This document shows positions 25,059 through 38,100 of a stretch of 64,000 nt of DNA, one piece after another. The notes beneath the pieces are model-generated. The model was not told where the DNA came from and made no database searches. It was given only the letters and a program-made list of their open reading frames with translations. The position numbers were made by a program, and so were the translations under genes. This DNA comes from Pteria penguin (Eukaryota; Mollusca; Bivalvia; Pterioida; Pteriidae). Within the stretch, counting starts at the first letter, position 1. Every line of letters starts with the position of its first letter. The stretch covers positions 57,948,637 to 58,012,636 of the forward strand of contig CM068585.1 in NCBI GenBank assembly GCA_035048485.1, given 5' to 3'.

Positions 25059-25260
25059 TCTTGATTGTTCTGCTGTTACGGTGAGTGGGAAGGTGGGCCC
25101 TTAAACCGGTTAACCACACCATTTGTTTGGCTTTTGTCATATTAAATGACCGTCCTAAGTCGGTATCGTAATTGCACTACAATCAAATATTTTTGTAATG
25201 TGTTATATGTTCTAGTATATTATTTATATACATGTATTGTATAGCTCCATGGTGACTTCT
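25059..25260 (+). mobile_element. RT-family 3' region fragment, truncated at both ends
   Basis: Matches 2222-2434 ('gttctgctgttacggtga', 'gccttttgtca'-type, 'accgtcctaagtcggtat', 'agctccatggtgacttct') but stops before the terminal A/G-rich segment. So unlike the solo boxes this copy has lost its 3' terminus. Confidence 0.8.
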
Positions 25261-26540
25261 TTGACAGTAGTGTGAAATTAACAATCTGGACAGTCTCCCG
25301 CTGTACATGTACATTTCGGGAAAACCACGTCTACACATGTAGATCTATAAATAACTGGCTATTTTTAGTAGCATTACACATCAACAACTACCAAGACGTT
25401 TGTTTATCGTCGTAACGAGAAGATTGTAGAGTACTTTGAATTCTACTGCTATAAAAAGAAGCGATATTCTCAAGTTTTATTAATCATAATACAACGGATA
25501 CTAGTATGGACTAGTAGTGTACTTCTTATTACGGCACAGCTACACTATAATGTCAATCGTACTTTTTCGGGACTTTCCGTCGAGTATTTGGAAAGACGGC
25601 ATGTCCTCCAGCGCATGAATACCACTCGTCTAAATCGATGGAATAACGGCACATCTATTTTCTCGTCTGATCAAACTTATCTTGTATTGATTCGTACAAT
25701 ATGAATTATAAGTACTAAAAGTAAACCTAATCACGCTTTTTCTAAATATCGACGCACTATTTATACACGAGGAGGTATTTTCTGCGTTCCACGCGTTCAC
25801 CACAGCATATTGTAACGACTAGGGTCTGGAATTGCTACGCAATTCCGACCAATAACTGTATGTACTTGTTGGACATATCCCACAATCCAAACTAATACAC
25901 TGAAAACTGTATTAGCAAACTCATGAAACAGCAGGTTAAGGCATAACCAGGGTATTGTGGCCATCAACGTCCTAATTGGAACTTAGATAATGCTAGTATG
26001 CTGCACATACAACATACGGTAAATCTGTTTTGGGTGATAATTAGATAAACCAAATATGCTAGGTGTTGTGCCACACCTACATTGACCTCATTTATTACAA
26101 TCCCATACAGTGATGCCATTTTACAGAATTACATTTGTATAATATGCAGGTGGCAAGTACTCTCCGTTACTTACATATACACTGTTATGTCCAAGATTAA
26201 AGTTCACAATACAGAAAGAATGCCAGCCAACGCAATGTTGCTAATCGTCAATGTTTTTATCTCAATAAATGTAGACAACCAGTGCGGCTAGCCAAACAGG
26301 AGACACTAGCTACTCCTGGGCCTCTACCTTGCTAGGGATATGTATACTCCCAATGGCACTTCAATTGTGATGCTCTGCCAGCATCTCATTTAATTAACTT
26401 GTGTAGAGCTTAATTTCACAGCTCTATCTTTCAAACATGAGAAGGATGCTACATCAATTTACTCATTTATCTTTCAACTCAAGACCTTAATGTGTCACTT
26501 TCAGTAAAATTAAACAGTGTAAAATGTTTCAAAGTTTTCA
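25261..26540. other. No gene recognised
   Basis: No convincing coding frame. A short palindrome 'ggaattgctacgcaattcc' lies at 25839-25857; its inverted match GGTCGGAATT is at 24838. Confidence 0.5.
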
Positions 26541-26664
26541 GAATTTATTGACAATAGTGCACATGTATTTCATTGACAAGAGTACAAGAATTTATTGACA
26601 ATAGAATTTAATGATAATACCGGTACTTAAATGACAATAGTATAATCTTTTATTGACAATAGTA
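26541..26664. repeat. Degenerate ~21 bp tandem repeat (ATTGACAATAG)
   Basis: Six copies of ATTGACAATAG or close variants start at 26547, 26572, 26594, 26610, 26630 and 26652, a mean spacing of 21 bp, in AT-rich DNA. Confidence 0.7.
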
Positions 26665-26883
26665 TACAGTTGTATCAGATACATCAGCAAGTGGACAGTT
26701 TATAAAGACAATAAAATGTTCCGGAAAGTTTTGATGTACTAAGAGAGATAAATATGACATTTATTCATATTTTTGTATCTGAATATTATTAAAATATGCA
26801 TGTCTTCCCTTAAAAACACATTATTCTTTTCCAATTACTATTTGCTTATATAAATAAAAGATTAATTGTGACAATTTGTTTTC

Positions 26884-26907
26884 AACAAGGATGTGCAAAA
26901 AGATCTG

Positions 26908-26940
<33 letters not shown>

Positions 26941-27145
26941 AGCAGCAACAAAGCCTGAAAAAGCTATTTTTAGCCTTAAGGTCACAGTCAAATTTACAAG
27001 GTGTCATTTGAAAGGGCTTCCTTAGTTGAGTATGCATGCCAAATATGAAGTCTCTATCTCTCACGGTTCAAATGTTATGGTGAAGATTAAAGTTGGCAAC
27101 AAAAACAGACAAGACAACATCATTATGCCCCCGAGGCATAATAAA
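26884..27145. repeat. Bivalve-type repeat ('aacaagatgtgtttgtgaaac' family), short copy
   Basis: Begins 'acaagatgtgtttgtgaa' followed by 'atgcccccagcag' and 'gagtatgcatgcc'. The same opening occurs at 41866-41900, followed there by four tandem units. The copy ends near 'atgcccccgaggcataata'. Family class not determined. Confidence 0.6.
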
Positions 27146-29250
27146 GATAAAATGGATGAATTTGTGAATAACTTATAGTGACTATTTCAAAATTTGGAAC
27201 AAGTTTTAAAACTGACTTTACCACGAAAAGCTGTATGTGAAATCACTATTATGCCCAATGTATCAGTTTTTAGGTCAAGGTTAAAAATATGGTTACCAAT
27301 AAAAATATTTTCTCTAAATGAAGGCCAATGGAATGATGGACAGACAGAGACCAAAACGCCAAGTGATATATTCAAATGAACAAATCAGTAAACACTCGTA
27401 AAAATAGTTTTGATGACAAGTTAATCAAAATCTAAAGACCATATAGATGCTATTATTTCTTCTGTCTATAGCGACTATTTTAGTCAGTGACAAAAATATT
27501 GGAAATTTTGATTGCATCTAAATAAATTGAATAAAAGACAAATGAAATACATTTGATTTCTAGTTATCAAAATAAGGGAAATCTAATTATCATTGGAGGA
27601 AAATCATCAGTTTATGTATGAAGTGGTTCTTGAAAAGAAGATATTCAAATACAATGTAGGAGCACTGTTTGTGATGCACCTTTGCTTGTGGGGGTACCAT
27701 AAAACACAATCCCATGCCAGCTCTAGTCATGTACTATCACCGTGTAAAGTTTCTTTAATACTGGACACTCTTAACTAGTGTTATCATCTGGAAACCATGA
27801 TCCGGACAGACAGACAACGACAAACACTATAGTCCCTCCGGTTTCACGGGCAGGGAACTAAAAACGAACTTCATATAACTACCCTTTTAGGTCATTCTGA
27901 TGCATTCAGTTTGTCCGTATTCAGTTGTTCTAAAGAAGATTGTCAAAGGAAGTTATCCAGGAAATCTATTATTAGCTATAGTGGCACTACCTGTTGGTGG
28001 ATTGACCAAAAATCCTCAAACCCAAAAATAGTTGAAAATGTTGAATTATTGCATCCCCCAATCCAACAAGAGATCTGTGAGCCACTGCTCACTTGGTATA
28101 CCCCGGGTTTTGTGCAAAAAGACAAAGTCTTGAACAACAAGAAAATGGACACGGAATCACACCATAATGCATCCCACCATAAAACATCCTTGTGAAAATC
28201 ATGTGTAAAAAATTCAAGCTTCTGTGATGAGTAGTTGCAAAGAAAACTGTGACAGAAAAATGTTACAAACAGACGAAAGGACAGACACATAGGTGTAAAA
28301 CAGCATACCTCCTGCTCCGAACATATTAAAAATTATTGTGTCCATATCATTTCAATGCAATCAATTTCTCTCTGTAGACTTTACGAAGAAGATAGTCAAA
28401 GAAACGTACCCATGAGATCTATTTTAGCTATGATGGCACCATCTCTTGGCTCAGATTACCTTTAAGAGAACATTCTGGGTATAGATATCTCAAAAATTAC
28501 AATAGGAAAATTTATATATATTTTTTTGTCATTGATGAAATGCTAAATAAAAATAATCCTAAGAGAATTGCAGAAAAATTCACCATTTGGTTCAATTTTG
28601 TGGGACCATCTCAAAAAACACTGTTTTTAATATAAGAAGTATTTGGGATTTACAAATTTTTGTATATTTATGCTATTTCAAAAAAAAAAAACTACAATAG
28701 TTCAAAGCATATTATTAATCTATATATAATATAAAAAATATCAAAATTTAAATCTACGGTTTTGTAAATATTTGGGGAAAATCTCAAGGTGAAATTTTTA
28801 TGATTTTATTTAGCTTATTTGAACAATAAATTACTATTGTGAAGAGTAATATTTATAATTCTACATTGAATTTTTGTTTAAATGCTGATTTTAAGCAGCA
28901 TTTCATCTAAAGTGAATAATGTGAGGTGATGGATTATGATTTGGTAAAGTATCATCCTGATTTTATCATTAATTTTCTTTTATCATAAATTAGCTTTATG
29001 TGCACATTGTAAAATGAAATTTGATATCAGCGGATATTCATACTATTGTCTTGGTTACTTGAGTCGGTTGTCTTCCAGCTGAACCCAGCATTGACAAAAC
29101 AATAAATGTTAGTATCTTAATGGTAATTTTACTTAAATAGTAACTACATAAAAAAATCGTTGTAGAAACCATATGCACCAAGTAGATGCTCACTTGTACC
29201 CAGAACAGCCTCGTTAAAACCAAGGTATAGTTGGGTCAGTCAAATTATAT
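27146..29250. repeat. Dispersed repeat fragments, no gene recognised
   Basis: Two related blocks, 27930-28010 ('aagaagattgtcaaagga') and 28383-28445 ('aagaagatagtcaaagaa'), share wording and order and are diverged direct repeats. Phrases such as 'gacagacagacaacgacaaa' and 'atagtccctccggtttcac' (27807-27850) are typical ends of the same repeat families. 28450-29030 is AT-rich with no feature. Confidence 0.45.
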
Positions 29251-29255
29251 TTTAT

Positions 29256-31730
29256 CTATTTATGGCTAAGTTTGATTAAGTGTTGTACTTTGCTTTTAAT
29301 TTTATGGATATTTCGGTTTTGAAAACAAGCAAACTTTTCAATCACCATTCTTGCCTCATTATTTTTTGGAATGTTTTTGTTTTTATATGTGTCAAATTCT
29401 TTTGAGAGAAAATGTTCTTCCTCTTTACTCCAACGCTGACGCTTAACCATGGGTTTTCTTTGAAAATTCTAAAATCTGATTCCGATGAAAAGCTTTCTTC
29501 ATTAATACTTTCATCATCACCTGCAACAAAATAGTTTATATAATGATTAATTAATGTTATTTAGCAATTTACTGGCAAACAACAACAAGAGTGGGTTTTG
29601 TATACTTATTTACAATCTAACTTACTTCTAAAATTAATCTTGTTAAAATAACTTTTCAAATATAAAATTATCACATTGGCACTATAGAGGAACTAAATTC
29701 AATTAATGAATTTTAATTGCATGAATGTTGACATTGGGGGCAGCTAGATATTATAATAAACAGGAGATGCATATTCTTCCTGAACACCTCTTCTTATCTC
29801 TTATACAAGGGTCTATCAATATTCTACTTAGGATCGTTTGTCAGTCACTGTTTAATTGATTTGTACAAGTGAATATCAGTTTGTGGGTAGGAATTTATGT
29901 CATCAACATTATTTCAGTAATAAGTTATTACCATAGGGCTTTCGCCACATACACCCCACCCCATCCCCTTAATAGTAGTAATATATGAGCAAGGGATACA
30001 CCTCCTCCATTCTGCGTCTTAGAACTTTTTAAATATGTAACCGATCGGTTCAAACTTGGTATCAAATGAAAGTAGACAAATTTATCTACACATCCATATA
30101 TATATATATTGCTCATTTCCATGCAAAACTAAGGGCGCTGTGAGCCTCAGAACTTAAAATTTCGCTCAAAATTGTTTAGTCGGACACCGAGACGTTCATC
30201 GGGTCAAACCAATCGCTACGGTGTAAAGCAACCATTTGCCGCTTTCCTTAGGAGAAAACGGCGTTTGACAGTGTACAAGTAATAAAAGTAAATACCTTAC
30301 TACAATCGATGTGTCATATAGCTAGACATACAAATATCATTTATTAGTGAACAGACATTTGCAATGCAGTGACAAGGTAAAACATATATATGCTGTGACA
30401 TGTGTCCTTTCATTTCTAAGTCAAGACGCAAAACTTCAATAGAAGAACCTCTTGAATAGTTTACATACTTGATTCAATTCTCCTTTTACTAATTTTAAGT
30501 GATCTGGATCTGGTTTAGCAACAACTATGCTCCTATAAAATTAAATTAAAAATGTTGATTATCACAAGTAAAGAAACAGATTATCATTTTGAATAAACTA
30601 GACTAATAAAATGCAAAAACATTAAAAAGATGTGAACACAACAAACTCTATTGAAACAATAAATGTTGCAGAAATATAAAAAAGAGGGACAATACGGTTG
30701 ATATTGCTAACATGAGAACAGAAATTCTATCCTAATTTAGATCTTAGGGAGAAGAAATAAAGGTACGCTCTGTAATTTGTTTTAGCCTGGAGCGAATAAT
30801 CCTGTCTCTGTTTGCTCTCGTTTGTGTTATGTCTATGAAACAGAGACGGAATCTGTTTAGACTCATTCTGTCTCGATCACAGTCAATTTGAATGTAGTAG
30901 ACTACCATGCTTATCATGAAAGCAGCTTCCTCTTAAATTTCTATGTATCATAATAAATAAGTCATTTGTTGGTCCTATAAAAATGATGTTTTAACCACTA
31001 AAGTTCATTTACCATTATTACAGTTTCTATTAGAATTTTATTTATTTTTTTTTTTTACAAATTTTGATTTTCTATCATATAATGATTTATTACAAATAAA
31101 TATGGATACTAACCTATGTTCATTTATGCTCTTGTGTGTTGTATCATCATCTGCAAAATAATCATTTACATTACATACATGAATATAAATATCGAAAAAG
31201 ATTAATATATTGTTAAAGCACCAAAAAGTCTCAAACAATAGACCTTTTCCCTATTGATCTAATATTTCATTCCATGACAGACACAAGACACACATATGTT
31301 GCCTATTGGTGTATCATGTGAAAACTACCCGCCACACGGACAGACAGATGCCACACAAAGTGATCCCTATGTGTCGCTATGCTTCCCAGGTGACACAGCA
31401 AGTCTCTATCATTTTCCACTTAAAGGAAGTATGAAAAGTTCCTGGCTTAGCCATAAAGCAGAAGTCACCATAGAAATATACAATATATGGGATAGTAAAA
31501 TAAGAAGAAAAATACTTATATAAAACCAAGAACCACAAATGCTGACAGACAATCGATCAATAGACAAGAATTGCTAAATGCAACAAGACCAAAAACATCA
31601 AAAAATTTTTTAAATGGTGTAATTAAATTCAACACAGACAAATAACTACCATTAACCTCATCAATAATGTCATCATCCTGAATGCTAGAGGTATCTTCTC
31701 TGGTTACATCCTCTGCTGGGATTACAAGAT
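29256..31730 (-). CDS. SANT/Myb-like domain protein, last four exons
   Basis: Four minus-strand exons join in matching phase. Exon A is 31730-31650 (TTTTCAG before, GTAGTT after; DLVIPAEDVTREDTSSIQDD). Exon B is 31150-31114 (TTTTGCAG before, GTTAGT after; DDTTHKSINEHR). Exon C is 30532-30469 (TTTATAG before, GTATGT after; SIVVAKPDPDHLKLVKGELN). Exon D is 29468-29256, starting after TTTTAG, with NFQRKPMVKRQRWSKEEEHF, LSKEFDTYKNKNIP and KIKSKVQHLIKLSHK, then stop. Exon lengths 81, 37, 64 and 213 give phases 1, 2 and 0 without a stop, which is unlikely by chance. Exon D has the W..EE..L pattern of SANT/Myb domains that ends many uncharacterised bivalve proteins, so a DNA- or chromatin-binding role is inferred. 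Upstream exons are missing; the exon at 44748 is one candidate. An alternative acceptor at 29520 leads to a stop after 25 codons. Confidence 0.55.
31437..31500 (-). repeat. Old diverged copy of the RT-family 3' box
   Basis: 'gcagaagtcaccatag', 'atatacaatatatggg' and preceding 'ggcttagccata' parallel the terminal box and adjacent 3' sequence of the family with many changes. Confidence 0.45.
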
Positions 31731-32189
31731 CTGAAAATAAAAGTAACATTTTAATATAATTAAATTTACAGTTCCAAAGCTATGGTCAAGGTTAGTTTCT
31801 GCAGACAATCAGACAGGCAGGAAAAAAACTAAATGCTATGAAAATGCCTTCATGAAAATATATGAGCAACATCTAACCCTAACCCTCTAAAGAGGTCAAA
31901 ATTATTTGACAATACATCTGTTGCTTTAATATTAACTGATGTTTGTTTAGCGACACACACCAACTATTGTACTAATTGGTGACGGCATATGTCTGATGCG
32001 GGCATTTTACAAACAAGACTCCAAGTATATGTAATATGAAAGCCCTATCTTTTTATACTTTAAGAGAAAGTAGCTTACAGATCTTCTTAACCAAAATTTT
32101 CAAAACTGGGTCAAAGTTCAAGATCTAGATCATTTGGTCAAAGGTCACAAATCACAATCAAAATTTATAGCTGGTGTCAAGATGAATAA

Positions 32190-32770
32190 GTGCATGTAAG
32201 AACAACAGCTCCGCAAGGCGGGGCAAATCCCCTCGCAATTCAAACTATCAATAAAGTGACCCAGTGACCTTGACCTTGTAACCCCAAAATCAATAGGGTT
32301 CTTCCTCTCACTAATTAAGCTGTATGTGAAAGAAGAGAACAATCGGACAAAAATGTGCCCTCTAGAGTGTCTACAAGCTATTCCTATAAATTCCCCCAGT
32401 GATCTTGACCTTTGACCTTTGTGACCCCAAAATCAATAGGGTTCTTTCTCTCACTGTAATTAAGCTGTATGTGAAATATGAGAACAATCGGGCAAAAAAT
32501 GTGCCCTCTAGAGTGTCTACAAGCTATTTCTATAAATTCCCCCAGTAATCTTGACCTTTGACCTTTGTGACCCCAAAATCAATAGGGTTCTTTCTCTCAC
32601 AGTAATTAAGCTATATGTGAAATATGAGAACAATCGGGCAAAAATGTACCCTCTAGAGTGTCTACAAGCTCTGCGTGACACACTAACGCAAGCACACACG
32701 CACAAACGCACACACGAATGGTACCGTTACTATATCCCCTCCGCAAGGTATTGCGAGGGGATAAAAAATA
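32190..32770. repeat. Tandem repeat block with perfect DR1 nuclear receptor motifs
   Basis: Three tandem units of about 135-146 bp start at 32261, 32396 and 32542 ('ccccaaaatcaataggg', 'gtgccctctagagtgtcta'). Units 2 and 3 open with TGACCTTTGACCT (32406-32418, 32552-32564), the reverse complement of AGGTCAAAGGTCA. The block is bounded by related G/C runs: 'ccgcaaggcggggcaaat' on the left and 'ccctccgcaaggtattgc' with 'gaggggata' on the right, suggesting a transposable unit. Open frames here are incidental. Confidence 0.75.
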
Positions 32771-32796
32771 GCTTAACTTCAGATTGACAAATGGAT

Positions 32797-32835
32797 GAGG
32801 CCAACCTTAAAAATATGTTTGTTTCCCCAAACGGG
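32797..32835. repeat. Dispersed repeat 'tgtttgtttccccaaac', with inverted copy at 40395-40455
   Basis: 'ggccaaccttaaaaatatg' then 'tttgtttccccaaac' corresponds in inverse orientation to 'gtttggggaaacaaac' and 'ttttaactttggcc' at 40417-40448. The pair flanks the CR1 region at 7.6 kb distance. Confidence 0.6.
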
Positions 32836-33251
32836 ACTCACTCCGCAGAGTCGCAGAGTGTTGGGTAGGTAGGTAGGTAAATAATTTTTTTTTCCTGACT
32901 ACCAGAAGTGTGATAGACAAAACTGATTCATGCTTAGTTTGACAGCTTTAATACATCCTTCCATGAGCAAAAGTTTACGTGTTGCGCATGCACCAAATAG
33001 CCACCCGCAAATTTTCGACTGAGAAATAAAATGTGAAAAAGTGTCTTATTAACCCATAATAGTGACAGAGTAAAGTTTTAAAAGTTGGCAATTGGATACT
33101 TATTGTGTTGCACCAACTATTTTTCGGACTTAACAATACCGCATTCCTGAATGGTAAGAAAATAAACATTTTCCTACTCTGAACTATACTCACGAACTCA
33201 ACGGTCTCCATCACGAGTGCATTCCAGCCCATGTTATAGCGTAAACTTATT

Positions 33252-34077
33252 ATGAGCGAAAGCTTTAAACTTTCATCAAAACGTAAACACTCATCACCAT
33301 CGTTCGATATATCTCCGTCATCGACACATATCCACAAGAGACAAACTATGTCTTTAATGAATTTGAACGGAGGTGGATCCACCTCAGATCTCGGACATGG
33401 ATGTTATGCGCATAGCCACTGCGGTAAAAAACATAATGGCGGACGAGATCAAAACAATGGTCGATGCACGGGTACAGCCCATCATCCAGTGTATGCAGGA
33501 TCTCTCTGACGAAAACCGTATGCTCAAGCAAAAACTCGACGACCTTGAGATGTATTCTAGACGCGACTGTATCCGAGTCTTCGGAGTCGACGAACAGAAG
33601 ACGGACACCGATGAAGTTCTGGTGGACATAGCTAACAAAATCAACGTCCCCCTCTCCAAGGAAGACATCGAAGTGTCCCACCGAGTAGGGAAGTCGAGTC
33701 CAACACGACCAAGAGCGATAAAAGCTCGCATCAAACATTATCAATTGCGACACCCACTCCTGAAGGAAAGTAAAAACCTTAAGCGGATATGTGGTATGAA
33801 AGGAATCCATGTTAATCAAGAACTCACAAAAAACAGGGCAAAATTAGCAGCTGATTGCAGAAAACTAGTGAAGGAGGGTCGAGCAAAATCTACTTTTGTA
33901 TGGGACGGCAAAATTTTTGTAATAGATCCCAACGATAAAAAACACAAAATATTATGTTTGGAAGACCTAATGAACCTGCAGAACGTACTTGGTGCTATAG
34001 CGCGGATGTATATAGTGTCAACACGTGGTACAATTGTTTATCAACAACAATCTAAAATTCTAGTGGTTGTGACTTGA
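33252..34077 (+). pseudogene. CR1-like ORF1 (coiled coil, nucleic-acid-binding)
   Basis: Starts MSESFKLSSKRKHSSPSFDI; after a frameshift near 33390 it continues DEIKTMVDARVQPIIQCMQD and a heptad-like coiled coil up to KLDDLEMYSRRDCIRVFGVD. It then has an RRM-like region (VSHRVGKSSPTRPRAIKARI) and a basic C-terminal part (NRAKLAADCRKLVKEGRAKS, STFVWDGKIFVID). This layout is that of LINE ORF1 proteins that bind element RNA. About 275 codons, usual size. The tail after 33960 is probably out of frame. Opposite-strand frames of 116-157 codons here are shadows. Confidence 0.75.
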
Positions 34078-34244
34078 TCATATGCAACGCAACCCCAATC
34101 CACGTGTTCGATACGACCTCAGCGTACAGGCGAGGTCAACGGTTATGGTAATTCACCAAGACTGTATACTTTGAGCACTCAAAATACAAATTATTTCTAA
34201 CACATTGGTATCATCCATGATAATACTCATACACAATTTGATAT

Positions 34245-34275
34245 TCATGTGTGTATATATGTATATGTATGTATG

Positions 34276-34309
<34 letters not shown>

Positions 34310-34440
34310 TGTATGTATGTATGTATGCATGTATGTATATGAGTGTGAGTATATGTATATGTACATGTGTATTTGTATGTATATATATGTATGTGTGTGT
34401 GTGAATGTGTATGTATATATGTGTATATGTATATATATAA
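34245..34440. repeat. (TATG)n microsatellite
   Basis: Runs of GTAT with TATATG interruptions between ORF1 and ORF2 of the CR1-like element; all six frames over it are low complexity. Confidence 0.9.
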
Positions 34441-35150
34441 ACCAACCCTTCTCGATTACCTCATTTTGTCTATATAACGTACCCTTCTTCAATTTACATA
34501 TCCAATAGGATTATCCAACATTGATTAAAATAATGTATTGTATCTGATTAATCTATGGACTTCATGTAGGATCAAATACTTACAATTGTTTAATTTGACT
34601 TTTGAATTTGATATGTATATTCCACCTAGCAAATTAACTTTACCCTAGTCTGAAAACACGCTCGAGTGGTATTGTCGGTGTGTGCATTGATGTGTGTGAT
34701 GCGTGTGTGTTCAAACCGTGTGTACTACCTGGCCTGTGTTTTTGAGTCACGGACGATCCAGCACGGGTAGGTCTGCTGGTATGCATGAGGATGCGCATGC
34801 GCATGTGCATTGGCGTACGCACTGATAACCTTACTCGTAATACGTACATATTAGCATATTTTATTTGGTGTACTTTAACAAATTGTGAAATATGTCTATA
34901 CATTTGCCAACTGACTAGTATATTATGATTGGCAAGCCACTTCATATGGGTATATAGATTTTTCATTATATTTTTGTTACCCTATATGTTCTTACTCCCA
35001 CACAGTTGTCTATTTTTCTTTCCTTGTACATACTTTCTTCCTCTTCCTGCGAACATGCAAAAACAACTGAAATCAGAATTAAAATATACAGGTTGTGTAC
35101 CCGTTATGGCCCGATAATTTCATGCAAACAATAGTCCTATAACTTGATCG

Positions 35151-38100
35151 ATGGATGTCTCATTATCCGAGTATCGGGCCAGGATCGGACTACACTACCC
35201 AAGGTCAAGGAAACTCAAGGGGAAATTCGAAGTTTCGATATCGTTTATTGTTCTTATAAACCTGATTCATTTTGGAAATCGGGGTGTTACTCCAGCTGTT
35301 TTCATACATTTTCTTTACTTCATGTACGGTTATGGTAGCCATTCTCACATATTCAGGAAAGACAATATGGGTAATATGAAATCAAAAATAAAAAGGTCAC
35401 CCTACAAAGTACATAGGATCATAGGAAAATGCCACAAGCTTTTGATGGGAAATACATACAATTTTACGAGTGTATGTCTTATTGTATTATGTAGAATGTA
35501 TTATTGGTCTAAGATATTGATGTTGCTCCTGTATATACCCATACCTGTCATGTATATGTATTTTGTATTATGTCATCGTCTTAATATTGACTTTAAGTGG
35601 TGATATTGAAACCAACCCAGGCCCATCTGCAACTGAACATTCAAGTGAAAACGTCGATCATAACGATTCTCAACTCTCAAACTCTACTTCTCACGAATTT
35701 GTGACTGGGATTAAATCAAACTTCTCATTTATTCACCTAAACATACAAAGTATCAAACCCAAACTAGATATAATTAACGGTACTCTTAACGACTTTGACG
35801 TGCTCTGTTTCACAGAGACCTGGCTAGATGGTAATAGTGATGACGCAAGCATTCTACTCGATAACTATAGCCCCCCTCACAGATGTGAAAGAGCAGATGG
35901 GCATGGTGGTGGAGTAATTGTGTACTGTAAAGATCATATCCATTCTAAACGCAGACCAGATCTGGAAGTTAGAGGACTTGAATGTGTTTGGCTTGAAATC
36001 ATCTTCAAAAAAGAAAAATTTCTTTTCGGTACTTATTATAGACCACCAAATAGTAATTTGGAAAAATGGAACCTACTTGATCTATCTTTTGACCTTGCAA
36101 TTGATACCAAAATAAAAAATATAATTATTACTGGAGATTTTAACGAAAACCAAAAATTCCAAAATGAAAGATATTTTATTAAACTACTTACTTTTCCAAT
36201 TAATCAAAGATCCAACTTCGATCTCTGAACATTCTGCCACACTTATAGATCTTATCATTACAAATAATCCTAGTATTTTTGAGTATTGTGATGTTATGGA
36301 ACCCTTCTTGAATGTGAATATCAGATACTATTGTCCTATATTCGGTATTATTCATGAACAAAAGGAAATTAATTCACATATAAAAAGAAAAATATGGATA
36401 TACGTGTATGACAAGGGTAACTACCCCCTATATAGACAAAAATTATCACAAATCGACTAGGACTCCGTTCTAACAACTCATAATACCATTGAAGAAAATG
36501 TCGCCACTCTTACTGATAAAATAATCGAATCCGCATCCGAATCTATTCCAAATAAATTGATCACAATACATCTTAACGACATACCTTGGATAAATTCTAA
36601 TATAAAAAAAGTTAATAAGAAAAAGAAATAGAATGAGAAAACAAGCCAAAAAAGGTAACGATCCTCTCATGTGGCAAACTTTTAAAACATTAAGAAACAA
36701 AATTATCAACCCGCTTCGCAAATCAAAGTATGAATATTTCCAATCAATAAGTTCCAGAATAAAATTAAACAACTTTGGTAGTAAAAAATAGTGGAAGCTT
36801 GTAAAATCACTAACAAATCAAACACAACCTCAAAAAATATTGAAATCCTTAATCCTTGATGACAACTCTTTAACATCTGACGACATCTTAAAAGCCAATC
36901 ATTTAAATAAATATTTTTTGCTTCTCAATCTACCATTGATGACTCTAACATAACCGTTCCCACCATCCCGAATGCTAACTATACCTGCTCAGTTGATTCA
37001 ATTATTATCACTGTAAACGATGTAAAAGATAACATCAAATGCCTAGATATCTCGAAAGCAAACGGACATGATTCAGTTAGTGCTCAGATGTTAAGAGAAG
37101 GATGTAACGAGTTCTCTGCTCCTATCTGTAAAGTCTTTAATATGTCTATAATCATGAAATCCTTCCCTTCCCAATGGAAACTTGCCAATGTCATTCCTGT
37201 TTTCAAAAAGAAAGACCCCCAAAAAGTTGAAAACTATCGCCCTATATCTTTGCTTTGCATCATGAGTAAACCATCTATAAGTACCTACACAATTATATTA
37301 TATCTAACAAACTTCTCACCCCCCCCCCCCCCCCCCCATCAATCAGGCTTTACTCCAGGGGACTCTACTGTGAACCAGCTATTATATATTTGTAATCTAT
37401 TTAGTAAGTCGCTTGACGATGGAAAAGAAGTATGAGTTGTTTTCCTAGATATAAGTAAAGCTTTCGATAAAGTATGGCATCGGGGACTTCTTGCAAAACT
37501 TCAAAATTTAGGAAATGGGGGTAATTTATTACCTTGGTTCAAAGACTACTTATAAAACAGATGTCAAAAAGTGGTTTTAAATGGAAAAGAATCGTCCTCT
37601 ATTGGAATTAATGCTGGTGTCCCACAAGGGTCAATCCTAGGACCCCTATTGTTTTTAATATTTATAAATGACTTGGTCATGGAAATAAACTGCTCAATAA
37701 AACTTTTCGCTGATGACACCACTATTTATGTAACAGTTGAAAATCCAATCACTTCAGCAGATATTTTAAATGAAAATCTTAACAAACTAGACGAATGGTC
37801 CAAAAAATGGTTAGTTCATTTCAATCCTTTAAAAACAGAAACTTTATTGATAAGTAGAAAAACCAACACAAACATTAACCAACCTCCCCTTTACCTGAGT
37901 GGTCATCCTATTCTTGAATGCAACACACATAAACATCTTGGCTTAATTCTAAATAGTTCTTGTCAATGGGACGACCATATAAATCATCTAATTAGTTCAG
38001 TTACAACAAAATTAAACATTCTGCGTAAAATGAAGTTTGAATTAGATAGAAAAACATTAGAAACCCTATATATATATATATATCCTTTATACGCCCTTCT

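Noticed and set aside
24838..25861. 1 kb element with GGTCGGAATT / AATTCCGACC ends
   Set aside because: Only 10 bp pair, and the right end is itself a small palindrome, so chance or unrelated repeats are likely.
31867..31885. Telomere-like CTAACCCTAACCC
   Set aside because: Barely two units, no array; not an interstitial telomere.
32975..33819. Minus-strand frames of 116-157 codons over the CR1 ORF1
   Set aside because: They are antisense to a clearly recognisable ORF1 and carry no motif of their own.
34211..34508. Three overlapping His/Tyr/Cys-rich frames
   Set aside because: All arise from the TATG microsatellite.
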